DNA of 64,000 bases from Anas platyrhynchos (taxonomy: Eukaryota; Chordata; Aves; Anseriformes; Anatidae). The DNA lies in contig NC_092613.1 in assembly GCF_047663525.1 (NCBI RefSeq), positions 8,953,501 to 9,017,500 on the forward strand, given 5' to 3'. A program made the translations under genes and the position numbers. The notes under the pieces were generated by a model. The model was not told the DNA's origin. It was given only the letters and a program-made list of their open reading frames with translations, and ran no database searches. Shown piece by piece: positions 21,826 to 62,417 of this stretch; position 1 is the first letter of the stretch; each line of letters opens with the position of its first letter.

Positions 21826-24800
21826 CTGAAAACAAACAAACAAAAAACAATCCATGTGTATGTATTTTAGAGGAAGAATTCAAGGTATGTTTAAAGGAAC
21901 TGGCAGGAAGGAAAAGATACGGGACAGCAAGACAGGCTTTGTGTCTTCCACTGTGACCCTCTCCCGGACTGATTTCACTGTTCCAGAGAAAACGTACCAG
22001 GTGGCATCCATAGAGCTATGTCAACAGGAAAGTGCTTTTTGTTTGACTAATCCTTAATAGCTCCCAAGGCACTGAGATAAGGAATTAAATCCTGACACAG
22101 AGGAGCAGTTGGGAATTTTGATACTGACTTCAGTGAGTCTTCACCAAGGCATTTAGCAAAGCTGCGTTCTGACAGCCACAAGAGGAGCTGGCTGATGCAC
22201 TGGTCAAGGAGGGGACACTGGGTGGCTGGGTGTCAGTGACCAGTCAAGATAGGCGCCAGGCTGAACACTGCGTGGGAAAGATGAGAGAAACAAAGGGACA
22301 GAGCCAGAAATGCTCAGACAAACATCACAGTGAACTTCGTGTGCTTACCCATCCTCCATGGGCCTCAATGTAGTTTTTCACTTGAGCATTTCCATTAATC
22401 ACTGTTATGAGTTGACTGGGTTGAAACATAGAGGGGACTTTCTTAAGAATATGCATCATCAGTTTCACAGAAACAGAGAGAAAAGCTCTCTCATAGACCA
22501 TCTCAGGGTTCTGGTCACTCCAGCTTCTGCTGAGAGAATCCACAGCAGCCCCGAACTTCTCCATCTGCAAGCATCAAGAGGGCAGTCTGAGCTTCTCCTT
22601 TTTAAATGATCACCGGATAAGTGAGTCTTGGCTCAAAATCCAACATTCAATTGAATTCCTGCATTTGTTTCTTCTACCCATGACTAAAGCAGGTGGGCCC
22701 CACAACTCCCTGGTGATATCCACACAGCATAGGACGCTCAGAGCAGGGCTCTCCTTTGCTTCTGTCTTTACTGCAGCTTGTGCAAACTACAGCATCAGGA
22801 GGCACGTTTGAAGGACTGGGGAGGACAGCTGTAGCCAGGGCTGCAACAAACCTTCAGCTAGAACTACATGCAGCATTTGAACCAAAAACAGTGGCAGGAG
22901 ATCTAAGACTTCAGGGCAAGCTCAAGCCAGACCACCTGGAGCACCTGGTCTTCTCCCATCACAGCCTTCCTCCTGCACACAGTATTTGCCCCTCATGAGT
23001 GCCAGGCTGCAGATTATCTACTGCAATGACATATCAGCCCAGGCAGAGCCAGGGCTACTCAGGTGATAAAAAGCAGCTCCCTTGGAAGAGACAAGGAGAA
23101 AAGTTGTGAGAAATCACCCACCTGGATAAAGGCAAAGGACTGAGCAGGTCCTACAGTCTTTTGCTTAGCTTTTGTTCTGGTGGCTCATACACTGCCAGAT
23201 AGAAATGAGCAGAGGCAGACTGCTGGCTATCATGTCCCTTTCCCTCAGACACCTCTGACTTCTACAGCATAAGTTGGTCTTCTCCCTAGGCTTTTGCTAT
23301 TCTCCAACACAAAAGGGCTTCCAGGTTGCCCTGCAGACAAAGAGCAGGCCCAGGGCCAGACAGGACAAGTTATCCTTTACCTTCCCTGTGAGTACTTCAG
23401 CAAGAGCCTGTGAGGAAACCCTTTCAAAATCCATGTTGCACTGGTCCCCGATCTGTCGCAGACGACTGGCAATAATAACTGGGTCAAAATCACTTGGAAG
23501 TTCTCCTGCAAATGGCACAGGCCCTAAAACAATGAGCAGAGAGAGAGTAGGGTAAAGGATTATGGCATAATGTATTACTAAAAGGCAGAGAAAAAGGGAG
23601 ATTATAAACTTACAACCAAGCATATTTAACACATACTAAATTCGCAAAGCTACCTTAAGAGAGCTAAGGTAGTTAGTGTCTCAAGCACTTGGGACAACAA
23701 TGCAGAGTAGACCTGTGACAAGACACAATAGGATATCTAAAACCAACGTCTTTAGGAAATACTGTACAGTCATTCAAGTATTCACAGATTTAGAGGGATC
23801 TAACTGAGGTTCCACAGGCAGCTCCATGCCATCGATTTGTCCAGGTCTCTCCTCTCACCATAGATGCTTTATGCCCAAGTTTTGCTGCAAAGACATCCCC
23901 AGGGCCTCTCTTTTACCTTTCCAGGTTTCAGGCAGCTCCTTCCCTCTGCGCTTCCAAAGGCAAGCAAGAAAAAGAGGGATGGAGAGCACCTCGTCTCTCC
24001 CTCCTTTGATTCCAGGGACACACTCCCATTGATCAGCTGGTGAAGTCCTGCTTAGATTCCCCCAGCATTGCTAGGCTGCAGATCATGGTGTATGGAGAGG
24101 CATCAGAGAATTTAGATATCAAACTCAATGTCTCTTCTGAGTAAGTGCAAATTGCAACATTTCAAAGTCACATAGCGATCCAAATTTGGGAAGGTTTTCA
24201 AAGGAACAGGAGACATACTTCACAAATTTCAAAATTTTATATAAAAACCATTAGTACGTCTCAGTTAAACAACTTATAGGGGGGTTACGTGTGGTGTTTT
24301 TGGTTTTTTTGTTTTGTTTTGTTTTGTTTTTCCCTCAGTTAAAGCATTTCTCCTTAAAAACACTGAGAAAAAAAAAATATGTCTATTTTTTAATGTCTGA
24401 ATATTCAGTCAGAAGGAGCTACCCATCACTGAAAATTTCAGCAAAAATATTTCCAAGTTTGACAAGACCATAAGGAACTGAAAGCAGGATCTTTCAAAAT
24501 AGAGTAGTGAGCAACTTTATCTTCAGCATTGCTTCCTGACCCAGCCGCCTCCTTCCCTCTCTCCTCTGCCCGCAGCCCCTGGCACGGCTGCCACTGCCCC
24601 CCGGCTCTGTCCGGCTGCAGGCGCTCGGTGGGCACCGCACGGCGCTCAGGGAGCTGACAGCACCCGATCCACCAGAGGGAAACGAGCACCAGGCTGACTG
24701 GAGACTTTGTGGGCAAGCCAACGGACACAGAGCTTCCATCGAAAACCTGTTGTTTAACCGGCAGTGTTTCCATGAGGTGTGTGAAAGGCATATCACAATT

Positions 24801-25668
24801 ATCGTTACAATACACTCCTCAAAAACTGTAAGATATTTTACAGAATAGGATTAATAAAGCCACACCTTGCACTTACGGTAAGGCCGTTACAGTAACCAGT
24901 GTACTTTAATCTTAAGCCAGGGAGACCTCTCTAGGGTTTTGCCGTTGTATAAAACACTCGATGGACTTCTGCACAGAGCAGAGTTGGAGCAACGCTTCCT
25001 GTTCCTCTCCATGCCCTGGCTGAAAGCGACTGAAGTGGGAAGAACAATGGTTATGCTGCCGGAGAGGGTTTTCATGACTGCAACAAGGAAATGTTTCATG
25101 ACACCATGCAAAGTCCAGCTCTCTGCAACGTTCAGCAGAGCAGCGGACTGCTGCCTCCACGCTCCTCCGAAGGGCTGGCCGGGTGCAACTTTCTGTCCTT
25201 CCCCATGGGAGCCCCAGCAGGCAGCGAGCCCACCGGGCAGCCGGGAGCTGTGGGGCCCCCTGCCCGCCCTCACCTGGGAGAAGCACGGTCGTTCCTTACC
25301 AGAACCCCCCCAAACTTCCCTGGCCCAATAAATCAGGCTGCAGTTTGGCCTTCACGGGGTTCAGACAAGCCCACCCCACTCTACCTCTTCCCCAGAACAG
25401 AGCTAGTTTGGAGGTCATCACAGGTCTGTATTTTAAAAAGCCCAACAACCAGTGCCAAGTTACAACCTCCTTCCTTTAGCTGTTCAGTCACAACACTTCT
25501 CCAACATCTTCAGCAAACAAACAAGATTTTTCTCCCATTTCCCACCAAACTTTAGGTCTTACCTCCTGAATCTGTCTGCAGACATCGATTATCAATTTCA
25601 TCGTCATGTAAGAGGTCATAGTATAAGGCGTTCACAACGTGTTCCGTCTGTTCCTCAAACGTTGTCAT
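21808..25668 (-). CDS. BCL2L15: BCL2-like 15 (Bfk), BCL2-family apoptosis regulator
   Basis: A small BCL2-family member, weakly pro-apoptotic in mammals, with BH3 and BH2 motifs and no clear membrane anchor. Exons in transcript order: 25563-25668, 23381-23523, 22349-22564, 21808-21825; 483 nt in all, 160 aa (human 163). The start MTTFEEQTEHVVNAL aligns with the human TFEEQTE N terminus, which decides between it and an upstream in-frame Met. The BH3-like core is LRQIGDQCN (about residues 57-65). A BCL2-fold helix YERAFLSVSVKL follows, then BH2 GGWEN at the end, split by the last intron. Phases close without a shift. It lies between PTPN22 and AP4B1 on the same strand, exactly as in human. Confidence 0.93.
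24742..25152. repeat. 411-bp direct repeat, copy A (BCL2L15 intron 1)
   Basis: This block recurs at 26489-26899 in the same orientation, offset by 1747 bp. The first 242 bp (24742-24983) match perfectly. The remaining ~170 bp differ at about a dozen positions plus small indels. Just outside the block similarity stops on both sides. It contains AATAAA and a TATAAAA-like word on the plus strand and a GTAAGTG donor-like word on the minus strand. Its origin is not recognised. Confidence 0.95.
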
Positions 25669-26488
25669 TGCGGTTTTCTCCCAGCTATCTGAATGAAGTT
25701 GAAGGCAGGACCAGATGCCTCTGTAGCTGCTCCTCTCCTCAGGTGTCTGAATTTTCGCTTCCTTTTCCCCGTAACTGCACAAGCCCTTCCTTCTGGGAAG
25801 ACTCCTCCCCAGAACAGCACAGCATGCAGATATTTGCTCTCTTAACTGTGATCATTCAAACTATGGGTGTGGTTTAGTTTCAAAATAAGCCATTAGCATG
25901 AAGATTAACTTAAATAAAGAACTACAAGAAGCCAAACAGTGCTCACCTGCTCATTCTTCAGGAAAGGTACCTGGACAAAAGGCTGGAAACTGGAAGTCCC
26001 TGTCCCAGACCGACACTAGATTCACACTAGCTACTGGTCAGTAAAGGACAGGTTACCAAGAAGCTATCATTTTTTTTCCTGAAAACTGTGTAATATGAGT
26101 CCTGCAATGCACCTCCTATATGCACGTTGTATTCCTGTGCTTATAGAAACTGGTAGTAGGAGCCCTGTTACGGTCAGCTTCTTAACTACATTTGAATTCA
26201 CCCTTAGATAGCCCACCCATTACAGTAACTTGTCACACAAGACTGAAATAACTTATTGCACGCAATCTTTAAAGATAAAGAATCTTGAAAGCTTTGCTTC
26301 AAGGGAAGCTGAGGTACAAATCCTGTGTGAAACAAAGGCAGGATGGAGCGCAGTTACCTCAGGATCCACTGTAACCATCGGGCTGATGGTTAACCCACAG
26401 ACTTCAGCCAAGAGACCAGCAAATAAGTACATCAGAAAGCAGACAAGAATGATTCATGTTTTTATTTGGAAAATCAAAAATAAAATCT

Positions 26489-26899
26489 AAAACCTGTTGT
26501 TTAACCGGCAGTGTTTCCATGAGGTGTGTGAAAGGCATATCACAATTATCGTTACAATACACTCCTCAAAAACTGTAAGATATTTTACAGAATAGGATTA
26601 ATAAAGCCACACCTTGCACTTACGGTAAGGCCGTTACAGTAACCAGTGTACTTTAATCTTAAGCCAGGGAGACCTCTCTAGGGTTTTGCCGTTGTATAAA
26701 ACACTCGATGGACTTCTGCACAGAGCAGAGTGGAGCAACGCTTCCTGTTTCTCTCCATGCCCTGGCTGAAAGCGACTGAAGTGGGAAGAACAATGGTTAT
26801 GCTGCCGGAGAGGGTTTTCACGGCTGTGACAAGGAAATGTTTCATGACATCATGCAAGGTCCAGCTCTATGCAACTTTCAACAGAACAGAGGGACTGCT
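26489..26899. repeat. 411-bp direct repeat, copy B (upstream of BCL2L15)
   Basis: The second copy of the block at 24742-25152, about 820 bp upstream of the BCL2L15 start codon. Together the copies bracket the first coding exon (25563-25668). Near-identity over the first 242 bp implies a recent duplication or later gene conversion. No target-site duplication or LTR-type ends were evident. Confidence 0.95.
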
Positions 26900-26916
26900 T
26901 CATAGTAATTTCTGAT

Positions 26917-26992
26917 TACTCTTTTATATAAATAAACTCTTTTACTCTTTTATAACTTTTTACTCTTTTAACTCTTTTATTCTTTTATTACA
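26917..26992. repeat. Imperfect ACTCTTTTAT-type tandem repeat
   Basis: About seven irregular units of 'actcttttat' and close variants directly follow copy B of the 411-bp repeat. The tract is AT-rich and may be unstable. It lies between BCL2L15 and the AP4B1 3' end. Confidence 0.8.
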
Positions 26993-27164
26993 ATATTCTT
27001 GACAAAAAAAACACATTAGCTAATTGAAGTGGCCCAGCTACAGTGAGTGATACTTTCTTCTCAGAGAACACTTAATAAGCTAAGCAAACAGAAAATAAAG
27101 CAAAGAGAAAGAAGGAAAGAGTTGGTGGAAAGAGAAAGCCAGGCCCTGAGATCTCCAGGGATCA

Positions 27165-28203
27165 TTTATTTCGCTTTCCTTAAATTGCAAGAAACACAGA
27201 AAGTATGTATATAAAAAACAAATAAAAAGTTCATACATTAAAAAGCTGGGGCAGTAGACATACAGGCACAAAAAGGAAAGGGGGGGAGGGGTACAGAAAT
27301 ACAGTCCAGTCTGGAAGTATAAGCCTGTACAAGACTGTGATCAGTACCTGGACATGACAGTTGCCCGACAGGAAACTAACAGAAGTCACAGTTACAAATC
27401 AAAATAAGGTTGAAATACAAACAATTCTGCAAATGACAGCAGCAAAAAGTAGAAAAATTAAGTCACAATATAATCAAAAAATGATATTCCATACAGATTA
27501 ATAATCTAAACAGCAATTCTTCAATTACTGTTGTGAGAACTGACAGCTGACTGAGGTTGTCAAAGTGATGCCAGGTACAAAACTCAATCTCGTTAACTCA
27601 CACAAACACATTTTATGTATCTTGCTCACCCCTGCATTGTCTTAAAGAAGCCTTTGCCACAGGGATCTGAGAAAAGACTTTTCTGAGGGTGATTCATGAT
27701 TAGAATAACCCATTTCAAATACAAAGGGAACACAGAGCTAGGTACTTGTCCCTGCATCGCACTGTGTCCCCCTACACACAATAAGCAGCAGAGCCCTGGA
27801 GTCTCAGAGCTATTCTCTTGAAAAAAACTCCAAAATGCTGCCCTGAATTTCGCTCACTTCTGGTTCCACCAGTCACATTAGTGTCTTGTGACAATCACCA
27901 CAGGTGCCAACACTTCTGTGACGCGCATCAGAACTAGCAGGCTAAGAAATACATGATCTTGTCTTTTCCCCAGCCCAGGGGGAAGACATCATTTACCTCA
28001 CCCCATTCACCAGCCTCAGTAGTTTGTACCATAGCTACCCTCATACCGCATGTGGTTTCTGTGCATAACACTGCTCCAGGGAAAGGCTGATAACACTCCT
28101 ACAGTTTAAAAGTAGGGAACGAGCATCAGGAACAGCAAATTGAAGCCAGAGAATAAACTCTGCCTGTGCCCTGAGCAAGCATCCCACTGGGAACAGAGAT
28201 GAA
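27165..28203 (-). other. AP4B1: AP4B1 3' UTR (putative)
   Basis: A minus-strand AATAAA at 27165-27170, about 1.03 kb past the stop, is the best canonical signal before the 411-bp repeat. The interval has no other gene. It is moderately AT-rich. Confidence 0.4.
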
Positions 28204-35100
<6,897 letters not shown>

Positions 35101-35697
35101 TACTCAGATCACTCGTCCTTTTCAGAGTTGTGCGAGTTTGTGAAGTGGTTGAAACCCTGCTCGGTCATCCCACTTGTTAGGGACGACATGTGCCAGGCTT
35201 ACTTTCAGAAATACCTAAGTTCTGACCACCAGCCACTTCCTGACCTCAAAATCCCAAAGCCTGTGCAAGAGTCTTTGCAGCAGCAAAGCAAAACAAAGAC
35301 ACGGAGGACTGTGTGCCAGCAAGCTCTTTTCAAGAGACACTCTGTGTCCCAAGGAGTTGTCTACGAGTCCCCAGAAAAACATACTGAGGAGTTTGATGGG
35401 CCAAGGGGCATTAAGGTTCCTCAGCAGAACTTCTGTGCATCAGCTTTCTGCTCCAAAGAAGGTTGTACTGGTTGTCACATGTCCAAGGAAAAAGGGAAGG
35501 AAGAACAGAGTGGAGAACAGTCAGGAGTAGCAATAGCAGCTGGCGCTGTTAGACAGTCGCCTGTTTCTGATGAGCACGTTCCAAGCGGGTTTGCAGAGTC
35601 GTATTTACTCGTTCCTTTAAATGTCTTAAAGTGGAATTCCTCACAGAAATTTGACAGGGTGGTAGAAGATTTCCTTAGGAGGGGAGAAGCATCCTGA

Positions 35698-36245
35698 AAA
35701 TTGCGTGGTGCCTGCCAGGTCAAATGCAGTTGATAGCAGTGATTCTAACTTAATGCTGCATCCCGTTTGTTGTGTTCACATTTCCCATCATGAGAGTGGA
35801 GCTCAGCTATGGGGCTTTACTGTCTTTACCTCTTATTAGAGGAGAAAGAAAACAAGCAATAGTTGTAGACTATTTTTTTTTTGCTTATTTATTTTTATGT
35901 CTTTGTCTACATCTGTTGGGTACCCATGCTACCTATGGGCAGCGTGGTCCCACTACATCTGTGCCTTTTACCTGCTTTTGGCGGTGGTTTACATGTCGTG
36001 GCAAAAGATTTTGCCAGGCTGATACAAGTTGAGCAGCAGAGGGCGTGAGCTGCCTGCACTTTAAGTAATGGGTTTGTGTGTGATGAGAGAAGCAAGAAGG
36101 GGGGAAATCTAACAGTCCTGGAGATTCCTCTTTTCTACGTACATGTAATACCTCATTGATAATGAGCAATTCAAGGTGCATTACAAATATTATTTATTAG
36201 GGTACATTTTAAAAATTGGTGCTTAAAGAAATGTAGAAAAATAAA
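35698..36245 (+). other. DCLRE1B: DCLRE1B 3' UTR with poly(A) signal
   Basis: AATAAA at 36240-36245 lies ~545 nt past the stop codon and is the first canonical signal in this strand. AT-rich sequence surrounds it. This is the likely gene end. Confidence 0.6.
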
Positions 36246-39200
36246 GTGTTTTAAAAGTCTGTTAATTGCTGTAATACCTCCAGACAGCACTGCTTTTGCA
36301 TCCTGCCAACTGCAGCTGGATGCAGTTCTGCTCTTCTGAAAGCACCACTTTCATATTAATTGTAAATAGCTTTTTCAGGTCACTGGCTGACAAAAATAGG
36401 ACTTGTGTGAATTCCTCTGCTCTGGACTTTCTGGAATGGATTGCTTTATCCTCTACAACCTCTGCACTTGAGCCTGCAAGCCTGAATTCTTTCTCTTGAC
36501 AGCATAGTGCTTCTGGTAACTGTTAGCATTCTGCTAGACCTGTTGCTTTCCCCATCCGCTGCTTGTTCTTATCAGTCAATGCGATAGAAGATAACGAAAC
36601 ATCTGCTTACTGGTGTAAAACGTTAAGTCCTAGCAGCATTGTTTGGAAGGAATACTGTGGCTGAACAGCAAAATTGTCTCTGTTAGCTTAGAGACCAGGC
36701 ACTGCAGCACTCCAGGTCAACTGCAGGGAGCTGTAGTCTGAAGACACTGGTTATCTTTGCAGAACTGCACTAGCAACAGATTACAGACTGGCTCGCTGTG
36801 GGGTTGTGACAGCAACAGTGAAGTGGAACTGGCCACTAGGTGCTTAACTGGGAGTAACAAACTAATTTGTTATTCAGCTTTTCCAAACTGTCTCATTACT
36901 TTCAACACAATGTTTCAAATGATTTCAAGAGGATCGGAGCTTCTTCTGAATGTAGTGTCCTGTGAGGTCTTCCCAAGGCCAGTCAGCTAGATGGTTGAAT
37001 TTCCTGAACCAAATCAGATGTTTAAAAAAAAAAAAAAAAGTTTGCTCTTTAAGAAAGCTAGGGCTTGTGAAAGGCAAAGATGCCTGTAGATGCAGCAGCC
37101 ACACCTGTCTAAAAACAAGGCTGTCATGAACAGTAATCATGATGACTGCCAGAGTGGGTATGTTTGCAAAGCTACTTGGCAAACACGAGTCCTAACTCCT
37201 AACCCTGTGCCTTCCCAGGCGCTGTGACATGATCACTAAATACAAGCAGTGCCTTTTGGTGGGGCTGCCTATTGCTCTGCCTGCCAGCCCCCAGATGGGA
37301 TATTGGAAATGATGGAGCAGTGTTCTGCATTTTACCATAGAAATACACTTCAAAAGCGGTAGCAAGGGCAGCTCAAACGTCTTGTGGTCTGTGCTTCCTG
37401 TTTCTTGGAGGCTTCTCTGTGGATTATTTGCCAGTCAAAATTAAACTGCAGAGCCCCAGCAGGTCAGCACGAGTTGAGGCACCTGCATCTTTTGTAACAT
37501 CTGAGACTGACAGGGAATTAATTGCCTTATGTTTGAGGTTGTTGCTGTTGCTGGCTGCCTTGGAGACACAGGCTGTACTTTCGTGCTGTTGAAACGTAAG
37601 TAACTCGCTTGACAGGCAGGCGAGGGAAACACTGCCTGCACTCCCATATTCCACATCCCGCTCTCAGCGTGCAGCTTCTCCACTGCTCAGAACGAATGCT
37701 TGCGTTGTGAGTCACTGCTCCATTTAGGTATGTTGCAAATGACCTCTGAGATCCCGTGCGTTTTGCCGCTCGTGTTGCGTGGCATCCAGCCTTTCCTCTT
37801 TTTTATCAACCCTAAATGAAGCAGACAGCCTCCAGGTGAACCTCTGAGCAAAATGGAGTTGTCAATGTTAATCCTTTGCAGAGGCAACTGGTCATTAGAA
37901 CACACAAACAAGTGAAAATAGCAAAGACTTCAGAGGCTGGGGATCCGCTCCCCCTGTCTGAGCACTTAGTTAAAACTACGGAAGAAATGCTGGTTTCTGT
38001 TACTAGAGCATAAATGGTAACTGCTGCCGCTTCAGAAAGAAATTATCCAACTTGTTTAGAACCGAAATACTAAAGTCTGCAGATTTAAAAGGCAATTGAA
38101 GCAGGAGAGACTTTACCAACAGACAGCATGTTGGAGATGCACAGCGTTTAAAATGCATGAGGCATTTTAGTGTGCCAGACATGTTTCCTCCCTTTAATCT
38201 TAGGTGTTGAAATACTTTTTTGTGTGTGTATTATCCTAAAATCCTGGAAAACCAAACACGGCCTAGTGGGAAAAACTGGTACTAGCAATGCATAACTCAG
38301 GTTTCCGAGAATCATTCAGCTTCCCCTGAAGTCTGCTAGTATCTAGCTGTCCTCCTCTAGGTTTTGTTGTCTTTCATGCTTGCTTCCAAAATTTTCTTCT
38401 CTTCCTACCAGCAACCTAGCTCACATGGGAAGTGTTAGTGCAGCCAAGAGCCGGAGCGTCTGTCGTGCTGCTTCCAGCTCAGCTGCACAGAACTATGCCA
38501 ACACTGCTACCAGAGGTGTGTTTTGCTCGCAGCAGTGACAAGGAGAAGCTGTAGCCAACTATTAGCTTGGCTATGGCATATCTAGGGCTGTGTGCTACAG
38601 TCATCCCTGCAGGAAAACTAAAATAGCATTCAGCCCAAAGCCCTCCCAAATCTATATGCACAGAAGGCGCTGGAGCTGTTTATCTCTGTCCAACAGTTGA
38701 GAACCAAACCCCAGTGGGATGAAACAACTCACCCAAGGCTTTACAGAGCCTACAGAGGAGCTAGGAACAGAGCTGTGTTCCCTTTGGCAAGTTTTCAAAA
38801 CTGTTTTAACAAGCTGTGATCAAACACTGGTGTGTCATGAGGGCAGGGCAGCCTTATGGTTCTGGGAGCAGGGCTGCCCGGCCAAGCTCTTTCCACGCAG
38901 TTGCCTGTGGAATTCCAAGTGCTGCACTGTGAAACAGGTGGTTTGGTTCTAACTTTCCTGTAACCGAGTAGAGAACCCCCTGAAGGTGTACCCTGCCTGT
39001 GCTATGGAGAGGAGGGAATGGACCCTGTCGGTTTAGGTTGCTGCCAAGCAACACAAGTAAAACGTACTTTGTGTTCCATGGCAAACAAGCATGTAATGCA
39101 GGCTGGTAGGGAACACCCTAAAGCACTCCTCTCAGTGGTGTTTCTAACTCTGCTTCCCATAGTACAAGGCTCAAACACTTAGGGCAACTGCTAAGCTGTG

Positions 39201-40380
39201 GACTTGCTTTGCATTTTTGCAGCACAGGTTCTCATTGCTATTTTTCTAGATAAAAAGAATTGTGTAACAGGGAGATCTTCACCAAGAAAACTAATTCAGA
39301 GAGCTTACAGAATTTCTTGCACGGTATATTGTAGTGTTAGGCTCATGCCAAGCTAACTTGAAGCCTAAAATCTCTAGCTTTTTCTTTTTTGGACCCTTCT
39401 GAAAGAATAATAGAACGTGTAGAAAAGGCAAAGTCATTCTAATCGTCTGAGGTCCGTTCATATGAGCTGCTGTCTGCAGACGGGTATTTTATGTGCATTC
39501 ACAATTCCTTCTGCTAAAATTTTGCTCTTTTGCTGAAGTTGCTCCAGTTTCCCTGCCGTCACGTCGCACTTGGCCGAATGCCTGCCTCAGCACAAGCAGC
39601 CATGGGTGTGCAGCAACTTGTTTGGGACAAACCTTACTTGACTTCGAGCCTGTTGGCCCAGGCTTGGGGAGCTTGGGACTTTGTGAGCAGGTGCCTGGGG
39701 AGATAAGGACGTTATTTTAACTTTGTATGTGTGTGCCACTTGTGACAGACACGCCGTGCAGGGTGCCGTGTGGAGCTGATCCTATGCTTGCTTTCCAGGC
39801 TTCAGTGCCAGTAAAAGATGGAAATGTAGGGATCAGACCATGCGCAGGGCTATGCTCCTCACCCCACCAACAGACAAGAGCTGCAAAATCACATGGGGGA
39901 GGAGGAGAGAGAGCCTGGAGAGCTAAGTTTCCCCCCTGCTCTCAAGGGATGAGTTTCACTGAGCCCAGGGCACAAATCATGTAAGGCTCCCTCAGATTTC
40001 AAAGGGCTTCAAGCCGAGCCCTCACCGCAGTGTGTTCTGTACTTCCCTGCTTTGGCGTTTATTGTGAGTCTGAAGAAAATAAGGCTGAGGGAAATGCAGT
40101 GCTTCACAGAGGAGAGAGACGTAACTCGTCAGGTAGCAGAGCGGTGAGCTGCTGAGTAGCCTTTTGTTAGGGAAAGGAAAGTTTTATTTCTTGAATCTCG
40201 TGTGTGAGCACCCACACACACACACACACACATCACTCGCCCAATTCTACACAGTGAGCAGCGCTGCCCCGTTCGCAGTTCCCGCTGGCAGCTGCTCGGC
40301 TCCGTGCATTGCAGTGCTGGGTCCCCAGGGACGTGGCAGGAATTCCCTGGGTAACGAACCCGAGGGGGACGGCCGTGTCC
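36246..40380. other. Intergenic DCLRE1B-HIPK1
   Basis: About 4 kb with no recognisable exon on either strand. It holds a poly(A) tract (37022-37040) and a (CA)n run (about 40211-40232). Several short open frames show no known family. Regulatory elements for HIPK1 may exist but cannot be told from this sequence alone. Confidence 0.6.
40211..40232. repeat. (CA)n microsatellite
   Basis: About ten CA units, 150 bp left of the HIPK1 CpG island. Simple repeat, likely polymorphic. Confidence 0.85.
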
Positions 40381-41350
40381 GTGCGTTCCTCGGTCTGAGT
40401 TGCAGCGTGCGGCTACAACCGCGGCACCGCCGCCTCGGCTCTGGCTGACCCCGCGAGGCGCGTCCCAGCTACGGGCCTGGGCGCTCCGTGCCCCGGGCAG
40501 CCCGAGGCGGTGGCCGCCGGTCGCTGTGCCCGGCCCAGCAGCCCCCCCCCCCCGCCCCGGTTCCTCCCCGCCCGCCCCGGGCCTGGCCCCGCCGCTTCCG
40601 GCCCGGCGGGGGCGGGGCCGCCCCTTCCGCCTGGCGCGGTCACGTGGTCGGGCTCGGCGCTCGGCCTGCCCGGCCGCTCGGGGCTCGGCTGCCTCAGTCT
40701 GGCGCGGGCGGCCGAGGGGCCCGGAGCGGCGGGAGCGCAGCGGGGCCGCGGGGGGCGCTCGGGCCCGGGCGGCGGCGGCGGCGCGAGGCGGGGGGGGCCC
40801 GGCCGGGCCGTGAGGGCGCGGCGGAGCCTGGCGGCGGCGGCGGAGCGGCCTGGGGGCTCCCCCCGGCGTGCGCGGGCCGAGCGGGCCGGGCCGGCGGCCG
40901 CGGCGGGGCTATGATGCGCCCGCTGCGGGGCCCCGCACCCCCGTGTGTCCCCCAGGCAGGTCCGGCCCGCGGCTGAGAACCCCCCACCGGCGGTGAGTGC
41001 GGGACGGGGCCGGCGCCGGGGCCGGCCGAGCGGCGGAGGCCCGGCCCCGCGGGGAGCGGGACGCGGCGGGGCGGCGCCGCGGGGGGCGGGCGGGGGCCTC
41101 GCGCCGGGGCCGGGCCGGGCGGAGCGGGCCGCGAGCGGGGCTGGGCCGCGGGCCCGGGGGGAGAGGCCGGCGAGAGGCCCCGGCCTCGGTTTCCGCAGCG
41201 CCTTCCCGCTTTCGCGTCGCCTCCTGCTTTGCCGCGCCGTCCTCCCGCCTGGCGCTGGGTTTGCCGTGGCCCCTGGGAAGTTGGGCGAGGAGCTCCGCGC
41301 CCTTCCGCCTGCAGGCGGGGAGGGAAAATCCCGAGGGTCTGCTGGAGAGC
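40380..41350 (+). promoter_or_regulatory. HIPK1: HIPK1 CpG-island promoter and non-coding exon 1
   Basis: Very high GC/CpG over about 1 kb. It contains an ETS-type CCGCTTCCGG (about 40593-40602), a CACGTG E-box (40641-40646) and many GC boxes, with no TATA box. A strong donor (GTGAGT at 40993) follows 'ccaccggcg', so a non-coding exon 1 probably ends at 40992. It splices to exon 2, whose acceptor is near 41464 or 41511. The start site itself cannot be fixed. Confidence 0.75.
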
Positions 41351-41408
41351 GCTGCCCCTTGGGCGCGCTCAGAATCAGCTGTTCACAACGCTGCCTTTGT
41401 GGGTGTAA

Positions 41409-62417
<21,009 letters not shown>

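Noticed and set aside
24742-26899. The 411-bp repeats as LTRs of a provirus
   Set aside because: The interior holds a BCL2L15 exon and no retroviral genes; the ends lack TG...CA termini and no target duplication is visible.
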